From Halarsenatibacter sp964462585 (GTDB lineage: Bacteria; Bacillota; Halanaerobiia; Halanaerobiales; Halarsenatibacteraceae): DNA of 29,530 bases. Positions 1-7,306 of this stretch are shown here, piece by piece. Both the position numbers and the translations under genes were made by a program. A model generated the notes under the pieces. The model saw nothing but the letters and a program-made list of their open reading frames with translations, did no database searches and had not been told where the DNA came from. How positions within the stretch are numbered: the first letter of the stretch is position 1; every line of letters begins with the position of its first letter. The stretch lies in NCBI GenBank assembly GCA_964462585.1, contig CAYXAK010000018.1, forward strand, positions 1 to 29,530. Reading direction: 5' to 3'.

Positions 1-884
1 AGAATGACAGGGACAGGATACTGCATTCCAAGGCCTTCCGCAGATTAAAGCATAAGACTCAGGTATTTATCGCTCCCGCCGGCGATCACTACCGCACCAG
101 GCTCACACATACCCTGGAGGTATCTCAGATTTCACGCACCATAGCCAGAGCACTTGGCTTGAATGAAGATCTGACCGAGGCCATATCTCTCGGGCATGAT
201 CTGGGACACACTCCCTTCGGTCATGCCGGGGAGAAGGTTCTGGATGAGCTATCTGAAGAGGGTTTCTGCCATAATGAACACAGTTTGAGGGTTGTAGATC
301 ATCTGGAGGGCGATGGTGAGGAGAGGGTGGGATTAAATCTTACCCATGAGGTAAGAGATGGTATTTTACATCATACTGGATCGGAGCTGCCCGTTACCCT
401 GGAAGGCCAGATAGTCAGACTGGCTGACAGGGTTGCCTATATAAATCATGATATCGATGATTCACTTCGTGCCGGCATATTATCCCGGGACGAGCTCCCG
501 GACAGCTGTCTGAAAGTTCTGGGAGAAACCCACTCAAAGAGGATAGATACCATGGTAAGGGATATAATCGAGGCCAGCTCCGGCGAAAACGAGATAAAGA
601 TGTCTGTGGAGATAGATGAGCTGACAGCTAAATTGAGGGGGTTTCTCTTCGAAAACGTTTATATCGGTTCTCAGGCCAAAAAAGAGGAATGCAAGGCTCA
701 GAGGCTTCTGCGCGAGCTCTTCGAATTTTACCATGATTCGCCCCGGGAGATGCCCGCTGAATACCACAGGAGGGCAAAGGCCGGGCAAAAAGAGCAGGCG
801 GTGGTCGATTATATCGCGGGGATGACCGACAGGTATGCCATAAAAAAGGGCCAGGAGATGTTTATTCCCACCCCATGGAGTTAG
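1..884 (+). CDS. dgt: dGTPase-family HD-domain dNTP triphosphohydrolase, 5' end missing
   Basis: The frame is open from the first bases of the window, so the gene starts upstream; the first internal ATG at 159 is not the start. Readable residues before it include RDRILHSKAFRRLKHKTQVF, a hallmark of the dGTPase-like family. HD-domain metal ligands are visible: the His of RLTHTLEV, then His-Asp in GHDLGHTPFGH, and a distal Asp in LADRVAYINHDIDD. Family members cleave dNTPs to deoxynucleoside plus triphosphate in the cytoplasm, helping control the dNTP pool. The visible part is about 294 residues; judging by relatives roughly 40 N-terminal residues are missing. It sits 78 bases upstream of dnaG, the usual dgt-dnaG-rpoD order of Clostridia, consistent with a replication-linked operon. 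Substrate preference cannot be told from sequence. Confidence 0.93.
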   Translation, partial: NDRDRILHSKAFRRLKHKTQVFIAPAGDHYRTRLTHTLEVSQISRTIARALGLNEDLTEAISLGHDLGHTPFGHAGEKVLDELSEEGFCHNEHSLRVVDHLEGDGEERVGLNLTHEVRDGILHHTGSELPVTLEGQIVRLADRVAYINHDIDDSLRAGILSRDELPDSCLKVLGETHSKRIDTMVRDIIEASSGENEIKMSVEIDELTAKLRGFLFENVYIGSQAKKEECKAQRLLRELFEFYHDSPREMPAEYHRRAKAGQKEQAVVDYIAGMTDRYAIKKGQEMFIPTPWS

Positions 885-962
885 AGCAGAAAGAGGCAGG
901 ATTATGGCCTCAGGGGAAGAATTATGATATAAGAGGAATAAAAGAAGAGGAAGGAAAGATAT

Positions 963-2753
963 ATGGCTCAGATAACAGATGAGTTTATCGAGCAGGTTAA
1001 AAATAGCCTGGATCTGGTAGAGGTGGCCTCGGAGTATCTGGAGCTGGAGAGATCCGGCAAAAACTATCGGGCACTCTGTCCCTTTCACCAGGAGGATACA
1101 CCTTCTTTTACCATAAATCCCCGGGAGCAGTTTTTCTACTGTTTTGGCTGTGGAGAGGGTGGAGATATAATAAGTTTTGTCATGCAGATGGATAATCTCT
1201 CTTTCCGCGAGGCACTCATGACGCTGACCGAGAGAGCGGGTATGGAGATGCCGGCTGCAAGTGAGAGAGACAGAGCCCGGATGAAGCTCAGAGAGGCGGT
1301 TTTCAGCGCAAATAAACTGGCCGCCAGATTTTACAACTATCTGCTTCTGGAGGACGAAGCAGGGGAAGAGGCCCGGAATTATCTGAGAGATCGGGGTATT
1401 GACAGATCCGACATGGAAGAATTTCGGCTGGGTTTTGCACCTTCTAACTGGCAGGCTCTGACCAAATTCCTGTGCAATCGCGATTATGAAATCGGCACAC
1501 TAATAAAGGCAGGTCTGACGGCAGAGGGCAGGAATGGTTCATATTATGATAGATTTCGCAACAGGATCATATTCCCCATCTTCAATGTCAGAGATGAGGT
1601 TCTCGGTTTCGGAGGGCGTGTTTTATCTCCGGAAGACGAACCGAAGTATTTAAATTCGCCGGAGACTGTGATCTTCTCCAAAAAACATGTTCTCTACGGT
1701 CTGAACTGGGCCCGGGACGGTATGAGGAATACAGATGAAGCAGTTGTGGTTGAGGGTTATACCGACGTTCTGGCCGGTCATAAAGCCGGTCTGGAAAACT
1801 TTGTGGCTTCGCTGGGCACCTCCTTTACAGATCAGCAGGCTGAGCTTTTGAACAGATATGCCGAAAGGGTGTATATAGCATTTGATGCTGACAGCGCAGG
1901 AGAGAAGGCCACACTGCGCGGGCTGGAGATTTTGCGCCAGACGGGACTTGAGGTGAATATCATCAGCCTCCCCCGTGAGGAAGATCCCGATGATTTTCTC
2001 AGGAACAGGGGGAAGCAGGCCTTCGTGGATCTTCAGGATAGGGCACCCTCTCTGATTGATTATCGCATAGATGGTGTTCTGGAGGAGTTCGATATGGAGA
2101 GCCCCGAAGGCAGGATCAGAGCCGTGCACGAGGCAGCAGAATTTCTTGCCTCTCTTGAAGATCCCCTGACAAGGGAGGTTTACTCTCAGAAGCTGGCTGA
2201 TACTGTCAATATGTCGGAAGGAAATATAGAGGAGCTGCTGAATAAAAAGAAGAGGGAGAGGGAAAAAGAAGAGGAAAAGCAGAAAAGACGGCGAAGACAG
2301 AGAAATGAGGGAGCTGAAGAGGACAGATCATCTCAGGACATTGAAGAGCTGCAGTGGCAGCTTCTGGCCGGCATAATGAATAACAGAGATCTGCAGCCAG
2401 AATTGATGGAAAAGCTGAGAAGGGGATATTTCTCCGGGGCGGAAGATGTCTTTATTCTCCTGCAGGAGAATCCGGAGATGAGTGTAGCAGAGATATTTTC
2501 CCGCCTGGAGGGCGGGGAAAAAGACAGACTTGCAGCCTATCTAATGGAGGAGGACCAGGATAAAATTTCCCCGTCGAGATTAAAGGAGCTCTGCACACAG
2601 CTGGCCCGGAGCTTTGCCCGGGAGGAGATAAAAAGAGCCGATTCTCTGCTGAGAGAGGGAAATTTTGCCCTTTCGATCGATGGGCTCAATGATTTGGTTA
2701 TATATTACCGGCGTCTGCTGGAATTAGAGAGAGGGGGAGAGCAAGATGGGTGA
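963..2753 (+). CDS. dnaG: DNA primase DnaG
   Basis: Synthesises RNA primers for the replisome together with the DnaB/DnaC-type helicase. A CHC2 zinc-binding domain opens the protein, with ligands C39, H42, C60 and C63 (CPFH and CFGC). The RNA polymerase core follows, with the TOPRIM motif EGYTD (E264 to D268) and the metal-binding DAD at 308-310. A highly charged Lys/Arg/Glu linker lies around residues 420-455, followed by a C-terminal helicase-binding region to residue 596, a normal length. The ATG at 963 is preceded by a purine-rich GAGGAAGGA site. The 3' end overlaps the rpoD start by 8 bases, so the two are translationally coupled. All catalytic residues I looked for are present. Confidence 0.97.
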   Translation: MAQITDEFIEQVKNSLDLVEVASEYLELERSGKNYRALCPFHQEDTPSFTINPREQFFYCFGCGEGGDIISFVMQMDNLSFREALMTLTERAGMEMPAASERDRARMKLREAVFSANKLAARFYNYLLLEDEAGEEARNYLRDRGIDRSDMEEFRLGFAPSNWQALTKFLCNRDYEIGTLIKAGLTAEGRNGSYYDRFRNRIIFPIFNVRDEVLGFGGRVLSPEDEPKYLNSPETVIFSKKHVLYGLNWARDGMRNTDEAVVVEGYTDVLAGHKAGLENFVASLGTSFTDQQAELLNRYAERVYIAFDADSAGEKATLRGLEILRQTGLEVNIISLPREEDPDDFLRNRGKQAFVDLQDRAPSLIDYRIDGVLEEFDMESPEGRIRAVHEAAEFLASLEDPLTREVYSQKLADTVNMSEGNIEELLNKKKREREKEEEKQKRRRRQRNEGAEEDRSSQDIEELQWQLLAGIMNNRDLQPELMEKLRRGYFSGAEDVFILLQENPEMSVAEIFSRLEGGEKDRLAAYLMEEDQDKISPSRLKELCTQLARSFAREEIKRADSLLREGNFALSIDGLNDLVIYYRRLLELERGGEQDG

Positions 2754-3822
2754 GCAGGAGATGAACCCGAAAAAACGGGAAATATTTGAAGAGCTGCTGG
2801 AAAGGGGCGAGGAGCAGGGAGAACTGACCCAGGAGGAGGTTATGGAAGCCCTGGCCGAGCAGGAGCTCACCGAGGAAGAATCGGAAGAACTCTTTGATAT
2901 GCTGCAGGAAGAAGACTTTGAGCTTGTCGAGGAGGATGAGCCCTCCTCCGGAGAGGATCTGGATGATATAGAGGCGGAAATTCCCAGCGGTGCCGGGCTT
3001 GGAGATGCGGTGAGCCTCTACCTCAAGGAGATCGGCAGGATAGACCTCCTCTCAGCTGACGAGGAGGTGGAGCTGGCCCAGAGAATTGAGGAGGGCGATG
3101 ATGAGGCCAGAAGAAGGTTAATAGAGTCCAATCTTCGTCTGGTGGTGAGCATCGCTAAAAAATATATGGGGAGGGGGTTGAGCTTTCTCGATCTTATTCA
3201 GGAAGGAAATATGGGATTGATGCGGGCTGTAGAGAAGTTCGATTATCGCAAGGGCTATAAATTCAGCACCTATGCCACCTGGTGGATACGTCAGGCCATC
3301 ACCAGAGCTATTGCTGATCAGGCCCGGACGATCAGAATACCCGTTCATATGGTGGAAAAGATAAACAAATTATTCCGGGTGGAGAAGAATCTATTCCAGG
3401 AAAAGGGAGGAGAACCAACAGCTGAAGAGATTGCCCGGGAGATGGATCTCAGCAAGGAGGAGATCAACGAAATCAAGCAGATAGCCCAGGAACCCGTATC
3501 ACTGCAGTCACCTGTGGGAGAAGAGGAGGAGAGCAACCTGGGTGATTTCATCGAGGATGAAGAGACACCCTCTCCGGCTGAATTTGTGGCCATGAAGTTC
3601 TTCCAGGAGGAACTGGAGGAAATACTATCACAGCTTAAGGACCGGGAGAGAAGAGTTTTAGAGCTGAGGTTTGGACTGGAGGATGGCAGAAGCAGAACAC
3701 TGGAAGAGGTGGGCAGCGAATTTGATGTCACTAGGGAGCGGATCAGGCAGATTGAAGCTAAAGCCCTGCGCAAGCTGCAGAATCCGGAGGTAAATCGCAG
3801 ATTGGAGGACTTTTTGCACTAA
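2746..3822 (+). CDS. rpoD: Primary sigma factor RpoD/SigA (sigma-70 family)
   Basis: Directs RNA polymerase to housekeeping promoters. An acidic region 1.1-like N-terminus covers about residues 1-80. Regions 1.2 to 2.4 follow, including NLRLVV near 129 and the -10 recognition helix YATWWIRQAI starting at 176. Region 3 comes next, and region 4 lies at about 297-355, with the -35 recognition helix around VTRERIRQIE at 328. At 358 residues it is close in length to other Firmicutes SigA proteins and lacks the long non-conserved insert of proteobacterial RpoD. The start overlaps the dnaG stop (ATGGGTGA) and is preceded by a GAGAGGGGGAGAG ribosome-binding stretch. The perfect-spaced TTGACG/TATAAT and TTGACA/TAAAAT promoters elsewhere in the window fit recognition by this protein. 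No clear terminator follows it before the tRNA promoter. Confidence 0.97.
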   Translation: MGEQEMNPKKREIFEELLERGEEQGELTQEEVMEALAEQELTEEESEELFDMLQEEDFELVEEDEPSSGEDLDDIEAEIPSGAGLGDAVSLYLKEIGRIDLLSADEEVELAQRIEEGDDEARRRLIESNLRLVVSIAKKYMGRGLSFLDLIQEGNMGLMRAVEKFDYRKGYKFSTYATWWIRQAITRAIADQARTIRIPVHMVEKINKLFRVEKNLFQEKGGEPTAEEIAREMDLSKEEINEIKQIAQEPVSLQSPVGEEEESNLGDFIEDEETPSPAEFVAMKFFQEELEEILSQLKDRERRVLELRFGLEDGRSRTLEEVGSEFDVTRERIRQIEAKALRKLQNPEVNRRLEDFLH

Positions 3823-3928
3823 ATAAACCCCTAAATCAAATAGAGCAGCTTTGCAGAGTAATATGGAGCATATACATCTTAAATAGCTTTAACAGCTCTT
3901 TAATATCGCTCATATTTATTATAGATCA

Positions 3929-3957
3929 TTGACGCTGAGTGCTTAATGGATTATAAT
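3929..3957 (+). promoter_or_regulatory. Sigma-70 promoter for the tRNA gene
   Basis: The -35 box TTGACG (3929-3934) and -10 box TATAAT (3952-3957) are separated by exactly 17 bases. The predicted start near 3964 lies about 36 bases before the tRNA, leaving a short leader for processing. It is followed by the tRNA and a terminator, so the tRNA can be an independent unit. Confidence 0.8.
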
Positions 3958-3999
3958 AGGTTGTGGAAATGATGAAGTGCAGGCAAATTTAATATCAGT

Positions 4000-4076
4000 G
4001 GGCCCATAGCTCAGCTGGTCAGAGCAGGCGGCTCATAACCGTCTAGTCCTAGGTTCAAATCCTAGTGGGCCCACCA
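4000..4076 (+). tRNA. tRNA with anticodon CAT, probably tRNA-Ile2 (lysidine type) rather than Met
   Basis: A complete cloverleaf with encoded CCA can be drawn. Acceptor GGGCCCA (4000-4006) pairs with 4066-4072; the discriminator is A4073 and CCA is 4074-4076. The anticodon stem is GGCGG/CCGTC around loop CTCATAA, with anticodon CAT at 4034-4036. The T-stem is CTAGG/CCTAG with loop TTCAAAT. The first pair is G-C, which argues against initiator tRNA-fMet, which lacks a Watson-Crick 1-72 pair. Pairs C4-G69 and C5-G68, and the overall resemblance to known minor isoleucine tRNAs, favour a tRNA whose wobble C is converted to lysidine by TilS so that it reads AUA. This fits the frequent ATA codons here. 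Elongator Met remains the alternative. Confidence 0.9.
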
Positions 4077-4112
4077 TTATCAATTAAATTGATACTTCAA
4101 TCACTCCAGCTG

Positions 4113-4144
4113 CCTTGTTCACCTGAACAGGGTTTTTTATTTTT
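4113..4144 (+). terminator. Rho-independent terminator after the tRNA
   Basis: The arms 4113-4120 and 4125-4132 pair (CCTTGTTC with GAACAGGG, one G-T pair) around a 4-base loop, followed by TTTTTTATTTTT. It ends the tRNA transcript and any read-through from rpoD. Confidence 0.85.
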
Positions 4145-4186
4145 GTGTCGTTTGTTTTTCAGTTAACAAATTAATGGAGGTCAAAA

Positions 4187-5314
4187 ATGCTATCCGTAGC
4201 CGATCTGGAGAAAATCATCGATGATTTTGCCCCCTTTTCTCTTGCCTATGACTGGGATAATAGCGGACTGCAGGTGGGTTATAGAAAAAAAGAGGTGGAC
4301 GGCATACTTCTGGCTCTGGACCTCTCTGAAGAAGTTGTGAAAGAAGCTGAGAAAAAAAGCTGCGATGTTATCATCACCCATCATCCCCTTATCTTTTCCC
4401 CGCTGGAGAGTGTGCTGAGGGGCTCACCCCGTGGGAATCTGGTATATTCGCTTATAGAGCAGGATATATCGCTCTTTTCTGTCCATACCAATCTGGATAG
4501 AGCTGAGGGAGGGCTAAATGACTTTTTGGCCCGCAGGCTGGGGCTTGAGAGAATCGAATTTTTGCAATCAGATGAAGCTATGCATAAACTGGTGGTTTTC
4601 GTGCCGACTGATGATCTGCAGGAGGTTAAGCTGGCCCTCCATGAAGCGGGTGCGGGTGAGTTTGATAGGTACGATATGGCCGGATTTTATTCAGAGGGCA
4701 CCGGCACCTTTAGACCGCTGGAGGGGAGTGAGCCGGCCCTGGGCAGCAGGGGAGATTATAATGAGGTGGATGAGAGCAGGCTGGAGACCATAATACCGGC
4801 CAGGAAAAGTGAAACCATAATTTCCAGGCTGCTTGAAGTTCATCCCTATGAGGAGCCGGCTTATGATGTGATCGACCTGGAGCAGCACAGCGGTGAGCTG
4901 ATCCCCGCCCGCCTTGGTTCTTTAAGGGAGAGCATGAAATTGAAAAAATTCTTAATATATATCAGAAACAGACTGGAACTGCAGGGTCTTAAGTTCTGTG
5001 GAGCTGAGGATAAAACCATCTCCAGAGCTGCTGTGGCCTGTGGCAGCGGTGCTGATTTTATTGAGAGCGCAGCGGCGATGGAGGCGGATGTTCTGATCAC
5101 AGGTGATATGAAATACCATGACTGGGAAAAAGCCAGGGATAATGATCTGGCTGTGGTTGATGCCGGACACCACGGCACGGAGAGGATTTTTGCCGAGCTC
5201 ATGGAGATCAAATTAAATGAGTATGACAGGATTTCAGAGGAAGAGGTCAGTGTTTTCATATCTGGCCATCAGAAACCCCTCTGGCAGAGCCTGGAAGATG
5301 CTCCTAACCATTGA
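4187..5314 (+). CDS. Nif3-like dinuclear metal-centre protein (YqfO/GTP cyclohydrolase I type 2 family)
   Basis: Belongs to the widely conserved Nif3/YqfO family of toroidal hexamers with a two-metal site; its physiological role is unsettled, and the 'GTP cyclohydrolase 1 type 2' name in databases is poorly supported. Metal-ligand motifs are visible: H65-H66 in ITHHPL, D104 in SVHTNLD, and a C-terminal HHGTE. Between the two halves, about residues 130-230, lies the PII-like insert typical of the longer Firmicutes form, including the HPYEEPAYDV stretch; this explains the 375-residue length. The start has a strong GGAGGT five bases upstream. In many Firmicutes it follows rpoD and trmK; here trmK is absent and a tRNA gene occupies the place. 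No convincing separate promoter is seen between 4145 and 4186. Confidence 0.92.
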   Translation: MLSVADLEKIIDDFAPFSLAYDWDNSGLQVGYRKKEVDGILLALDLSEEVVKEAEKKSCDVIITHHPLIFSPLESVLRGSPRGNLVYSLIEQDISLFSVHTNLDRAEGGLNDFLARRLGLERIEFLQSDEAMHKLVVFVPTDDLQEVKLALHEAGAGEFDRYDMAGFYSEGTGTFRPLEGSEPALGSRGDYNEVDESRLETIIPARKSETIISRLLEVHPYEEPAYDVIDLEQHSGELIPARLGSLRESMKLKKFLIYIRNRLELQGLKFCGAEDKTISRAAVACGSGADFIESAAAMEADVLITGDMKYHDWEKARDNDLAVVDAGHHGTERIFAELMEIKLNEYDRISEEEVSVFISGHQKPLWQSLEDAPNH

Positions 5315-5335
5315 TTAAAATCTTCATTTAATTAC

Positions 5336-5364
5336 TTGATTTTTAAGATAGTTAGTGGTATACT
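5336..5364 (+). promoter_or_regulatory. Promoter for RNase P RNA
   Basis: TTGATT (5336-5341) and TATACT (5359-5364) are separated by 17 bases. The predicted start near 5371 lies about 40 bases upstream of the P1 stem, so a leader would need removal or belongs to the precursor. Confidence 0.65.
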
Positions 5365-5410
5365 TGCTGATAGGATATGTTAGGATTTAACTCAAGAATT
5401 TAATATATAA

Positions 5411-5767
5411 CAGGCTGGCCGGATGATCGCGCCAGAACTCCAGCGGTGAGCTCTGACGAGGAAAGTCCGGGCTCCACAGGGCAGGAGGCCGGGTAACTCC
5501 CGGCGGGGGAAACCCCGGGAAAGTGCCACAGAAAATATACCGCCAGCTCCACTTGAGCTGGCAAGGGTGAAATGGTGCGGTAAGAGCGCACCGGCATCAC
5601 GGGTAACTGTGATGGCCTGGTAAACCCCCTCTGGAGTAAGTCCAAATAGGAAGGCAAGAGGATGGCCCGTCCTAAAGCCTTCGGGTATGGACGCTTGAGG
5701 ATTGTGGGCAACCACAATCCCAGATAGATGATCATCATAAACAGAACCCGGCTTACCGGCCAGCCTG
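5411..5767 (+). ncRNA. rnpB: RNase P RNA, bacterial type A
   Basis: This is the catalytic RNA that matures the 5' ends of tRNAs. The ends are set by a perfect 12-bp P1 helix: 5411-5422 (CAGGCTGGCCGG) pairs with 5756-5767. The most conserved block, GAGGAAAGTCCGGGCTCC, begins at 5458. Other universal pieces are ACAGGGCAGG, GGTAAGAGCGCACCGG, CCAAATAGGAAGGCAAGAGG and the 3' block ACAGAACCCGGCTTACCGG at 5741-5759. The GAAAGTCCGGGCTCC form and the loop arrangement match ancestral type A, not the B type of Bacillus. The T-rich stretch CTTTTATTTTTTT just after the P1 strand (5773-5785) probably ends transcription. It lies between nif3 and two small unknown genes. Confidence 0.97.
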
Positions 5768-5880
5768 CTCGCTCTTTTATTTTTTTAATCTAAATCATAT
5801 TTAATGGATCAAATTACCTTAGATGCTAAAACATCTGCTGATGATGCAGCAGTCATAATTGAAGATGAGGTGTAATAATC

Positions 5881-6099
5881 ATGAGCCAGGAAAAGAGCGA
5901 CATCCTTTTTGCCGTGGAAAAGCTCCTCTATGGTTTCAATAAGGTGGAGGAGATCGACCCGGAAAAAGCCGAAATTGAAAATAATATTCTTGACAATCGG
6001 ATCATCACGCTGGAGGGCTACTTTCGCTATCTCGAACAGGATGGAATCGATCTTCTGAAAAAAATTCAGGATATGGCAGAAGGTGCTAAAGATGAGTGA
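5881..6099 (+). CDS. Small hypothetical protein, 72 aa, first of an overlapping pair
   Basis: I do not recognise this protein. It begins MSQEKSDILFAVEKLLYGF, is acidic, has no Cys, no membrane segment and no signal peptide, and looks mostly helical. A GAGGTG ribosome binding site at 5867-5872 sits 8 bases before the ATG. The 3' end overlaps the next gene by 8 bases (ATGAGTGA), so the two are probably co-translated and may act together. The pair lies between rnpB and a terminator at 6362, and base composition matches the neighbours. Reality as a gene rests on the start signal, the coupled overlap and the terminator placed after the pair; function is unknown. Confidence 0.7.
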   Translation: MSQEKSDILFAVEKLLYGFNKVEEIDPEKAEIENNILDNRIITLEGYFRYLEQDGIDLLKKIQDMAEGAKDE

Positions 6100-6310
6100 T
6101 AAAATCTATTACCGGGTGCAGTATCCCCTTAAGAAGGCCATTCAGACCTTGAAGGAGCTCGATCGGGAAGAAGATAAACTGAAAGATGCCCTGGATGAAC
6201 TGGGTGAGTACGAGAAGAGCAGGTTAAATGATCTCCTGGAAAACTGGGAAGAAGAGGGCAGAGAAAATCTGGCCAATTTTATAGAGGAACTGCGCAAACA
6301 GAAAAATTGA
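6092..6310 (+). CDS. Small hypothetical coiled-coil protein, 72 aa, second of the pair
   Basis: Not a family I recognise. The frame also allows a GTG at 6083, but AGAAGG at 6078-6083 sits 8 bases before ATG 6092, so that ATG is chosen, giving a protein that begins MSDKIYYRVQYPLKKAIQTL. From about residue 12 onward it is a run of charged residues with heptad-like Leu spacing (LKELDREEDKLKDALDEL), suggesting a short helical hairpin or coiled coil. It is acidic, has no membrane segment and no Cys. It overlaps the preceding small gene by 8 bases and is followed within about 50 bases by a terminator. I considered an exodeoxyribonuclease VII small subunit because of size, but the sequence does not match that family's pattern. 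Confidence 0.7.
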   Translation: MSDKIYYRVQYPLKKAIQTLKELDREEDKLKDALDELGEYEKSRLNDLLENWEEEGRENLANFIEELRKQKN

Positions 6311-6361
6311 TGCAAACCCCGGAATTTACCATCATAATATAAGTTAGTATGATCATCTGAT

Positions 6362-6397
6362 ACCAGGACTGAAAAAGTGTCCTGGTTTTTTATTTTT
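6362..6397 (+). terminator. Rho-independent terminator after the small gene pair
   Basis: Perfect 8-bp stem ACCAGGAC (6362-6369) with GTCCTGGT (6379-6386), loop of 9 bases, then TTTTTATTTTT. It separates the small genes from yebC. Confidence 0.88.
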
Positions 6398-6420
6398 CCA
6401 TTATTTTCATATATATTCAA

Positions 6421-6449
6421 TTGCAAAGCCCGGTTGAGTATGTTAAAAT
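6421..6449 (+). promoter_or_regulatory. Probable promoter for yebC
   Basis: TTGCAA (6421-6426), 17-base spacer, TAAAAT (6444-6449). It lies directly downstream of the terminator at 6362-6397 and 31 bases before the yebC start, leaving room for the AGGAGGG site. Confidence 0.6.
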
Positions 6450-6480
6450 TAAGAGCAGGATGCTTTTTAGGAGGGTTTTT

Positions 6481-7245
6481 ATGGCTGGTCATTCTAAGTG
6501 GCATAATATAAGACACCAAAAGAAAAAAGAGGATAAAAGAAGGGCCAAACTCTTCTCCAAACTGAGCAAGAAAATTGCGGTAGCAGCCCGTGAGGGGGGA
6601 GGAGATCCTGAAAAGAATCCTGATCTTCGCATGGCAATAGAGAAAGCCAAGGATAACAATATGCCCAAAGATAACATTGAGAGGGCCATAAAGCGGGGTA
6701 CAGGTGAACTGGAAGGTGTTGATTATGAGAGCTTCACCTATGAGGGATACGGTCCGGCCGGGGTAGCTCTCTTCTTTGAGATTACTACCGATAACCGCAA
6801 CCGCACAGCCTCTGAACTGAGGCATATCCTGTCCGAGAATGGAGGAAACCTGGGAGAAGAGGGCTGTGTGGCCTGGATGTTCGAACGAAAAGGACAGCTC
6901 ATCCTCGATAATGCAGATGGTGATCATGATATAGATGAAGTCATCCTCGATGCTCTGGAAGCAGGAGCTGAGGATGTGAGGGAGGAAGATGATCTGATCA
7001 GAATACTCACCGAACCGGAGGATTACATGGATGTCAAGGAGGAGCTAAATGAATACTATGATTTCAGCGATTCGGGTCTGATCAGGCTGCCCAGCAATGA
7101 AGTCGATCTCAATCTGCAGGAAGCGAAGAAGGTGCTAGATCTGATGGAAGAGCTGGAAGATCACGATGATATTCAGGAAGTTTACACCAATTTCAATATA
7201 CCCGAATCCGTGATGGCTGAACTGGAAGAAGAGGGTGCAGCATGA
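6481..7245 (+). CDS. yebC: YebC/PmpR/TACO1-family protein
   Basis: The product opens MAGHSKWHNIRHQK, the signature start of the YebC family; the frame is open upstream, but AGGAGGG just before ATG 6481 fixes the start. Length is 254 residues, normal for the family. Conserved stretches include RKLNMPKD-like NNMPKDNIERAIKRG, YEGYGPAGVA, TDNRNRTASELRHI and NGGNLGEEGCVAWMF. YebC proteins have been described as transcriptional regulators and, more recently, as translation factors that help ribosomes through difficult sequences such as proline runs; which applies here cannot be told. It has its own promoter and a terminator. In many bacteria yebC lies next to ruvC, as here. Confidence 0.96.
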   Translation: MAGHSKWHNIRHQKKKEDKRRAKLFSKLSKKIAVAAREGGGDPEKNPDLRMAIEKAKDNNMPKDNIERAIKRGTGELEGVDYESFTYEGYGPAGVALFFEITTDNRNRTASELRHILSENGGNLGEEGCVAWMFERKGQLILDNADGDHDIDEVILDALEAGAEDVREEDDLIRILTEPEDYMDVKEELNEYYDFSDSGLIRLPSNEVDLNLQEAKKVLDLMEELEDHDDIQEVYTNFNIPESVMAELEEEGAA

Positions 7246-7272
7246 ATTCAGACCAAGTCTGTTTAAATCCAT

Positions 7273-7302
7273 CTGACACTGATTTTCTCAGTGTCTTTTA
7301 AT
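7273..7302 (+). promoter_or_regulatory. Candidate ruvC promoter overlapping the yebC terminator
   Basis: CTGACA (7273-7278) and TTTAAT (7297-7302) each match the sigma-70 consensus at five of six bases, with an 18-base spacer made by the terminator hairpin itself. The predicted start near 7309 would give a leader of only about 15 bases that still contains the GAGGTGA ribosome binding site. Inference only; read-through of the terminator is the alternative. Confidence 0.4.
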
Positions 7303-7306
7303 TTTT
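7275..7306 (+). terminator. Rho-independent terminator after yebC
   Basis: Perfect 8-bp stem GACACTGA (7275-7282) with TCAGTGTC (7288-7295), 5-base loop, then TTTTAATTTTT. A smaller hairpin, CAGAC/GTCTG at 7249-7261, precedes it. Only 17 bases separate the end of the T run from the ruvC start. Confidence 0.88.

Noticed and set aside
534..1088. Long frame on the - strand across the end of dgt and the start of dnaG
   Set aside because: It overlaps two well-supported + strand genes, has low-complexity hydrophobic content and no ribosome binding site; it is a shadow of the coding strand.
4000..4076. Initiator tRNA-fMet
   Set aside because: The first acceptor pair is a Watson-Crick G-C, and the GGG-CCC anticodon-stem pairs of initiators are missing.
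5804..5875. Possible 23-residue protein MDQITLDAKTSADDAAVII... before the small gene pair
   Set aside because: No ribosome binding site and no family; kept only as a leader observation.
6092..6310. Exodeoxyribonuclease VII small subunit (xseB)
   Set aside because: The size fits, but the conserved pattern FEEALxELExIVxxLE is absent.
6421..6480. TTG start for yebC at 6421
   Set aside because: This base run is the likely -35 box, and the conserved MAGHSKW start with AGGAGGG lies at 6481.
6142..6927. 261-codon frame on the - strand
   Set aside because: It crosses a small gene, a terminator, a promoter and half of yebC, and its translation resembles no protein.
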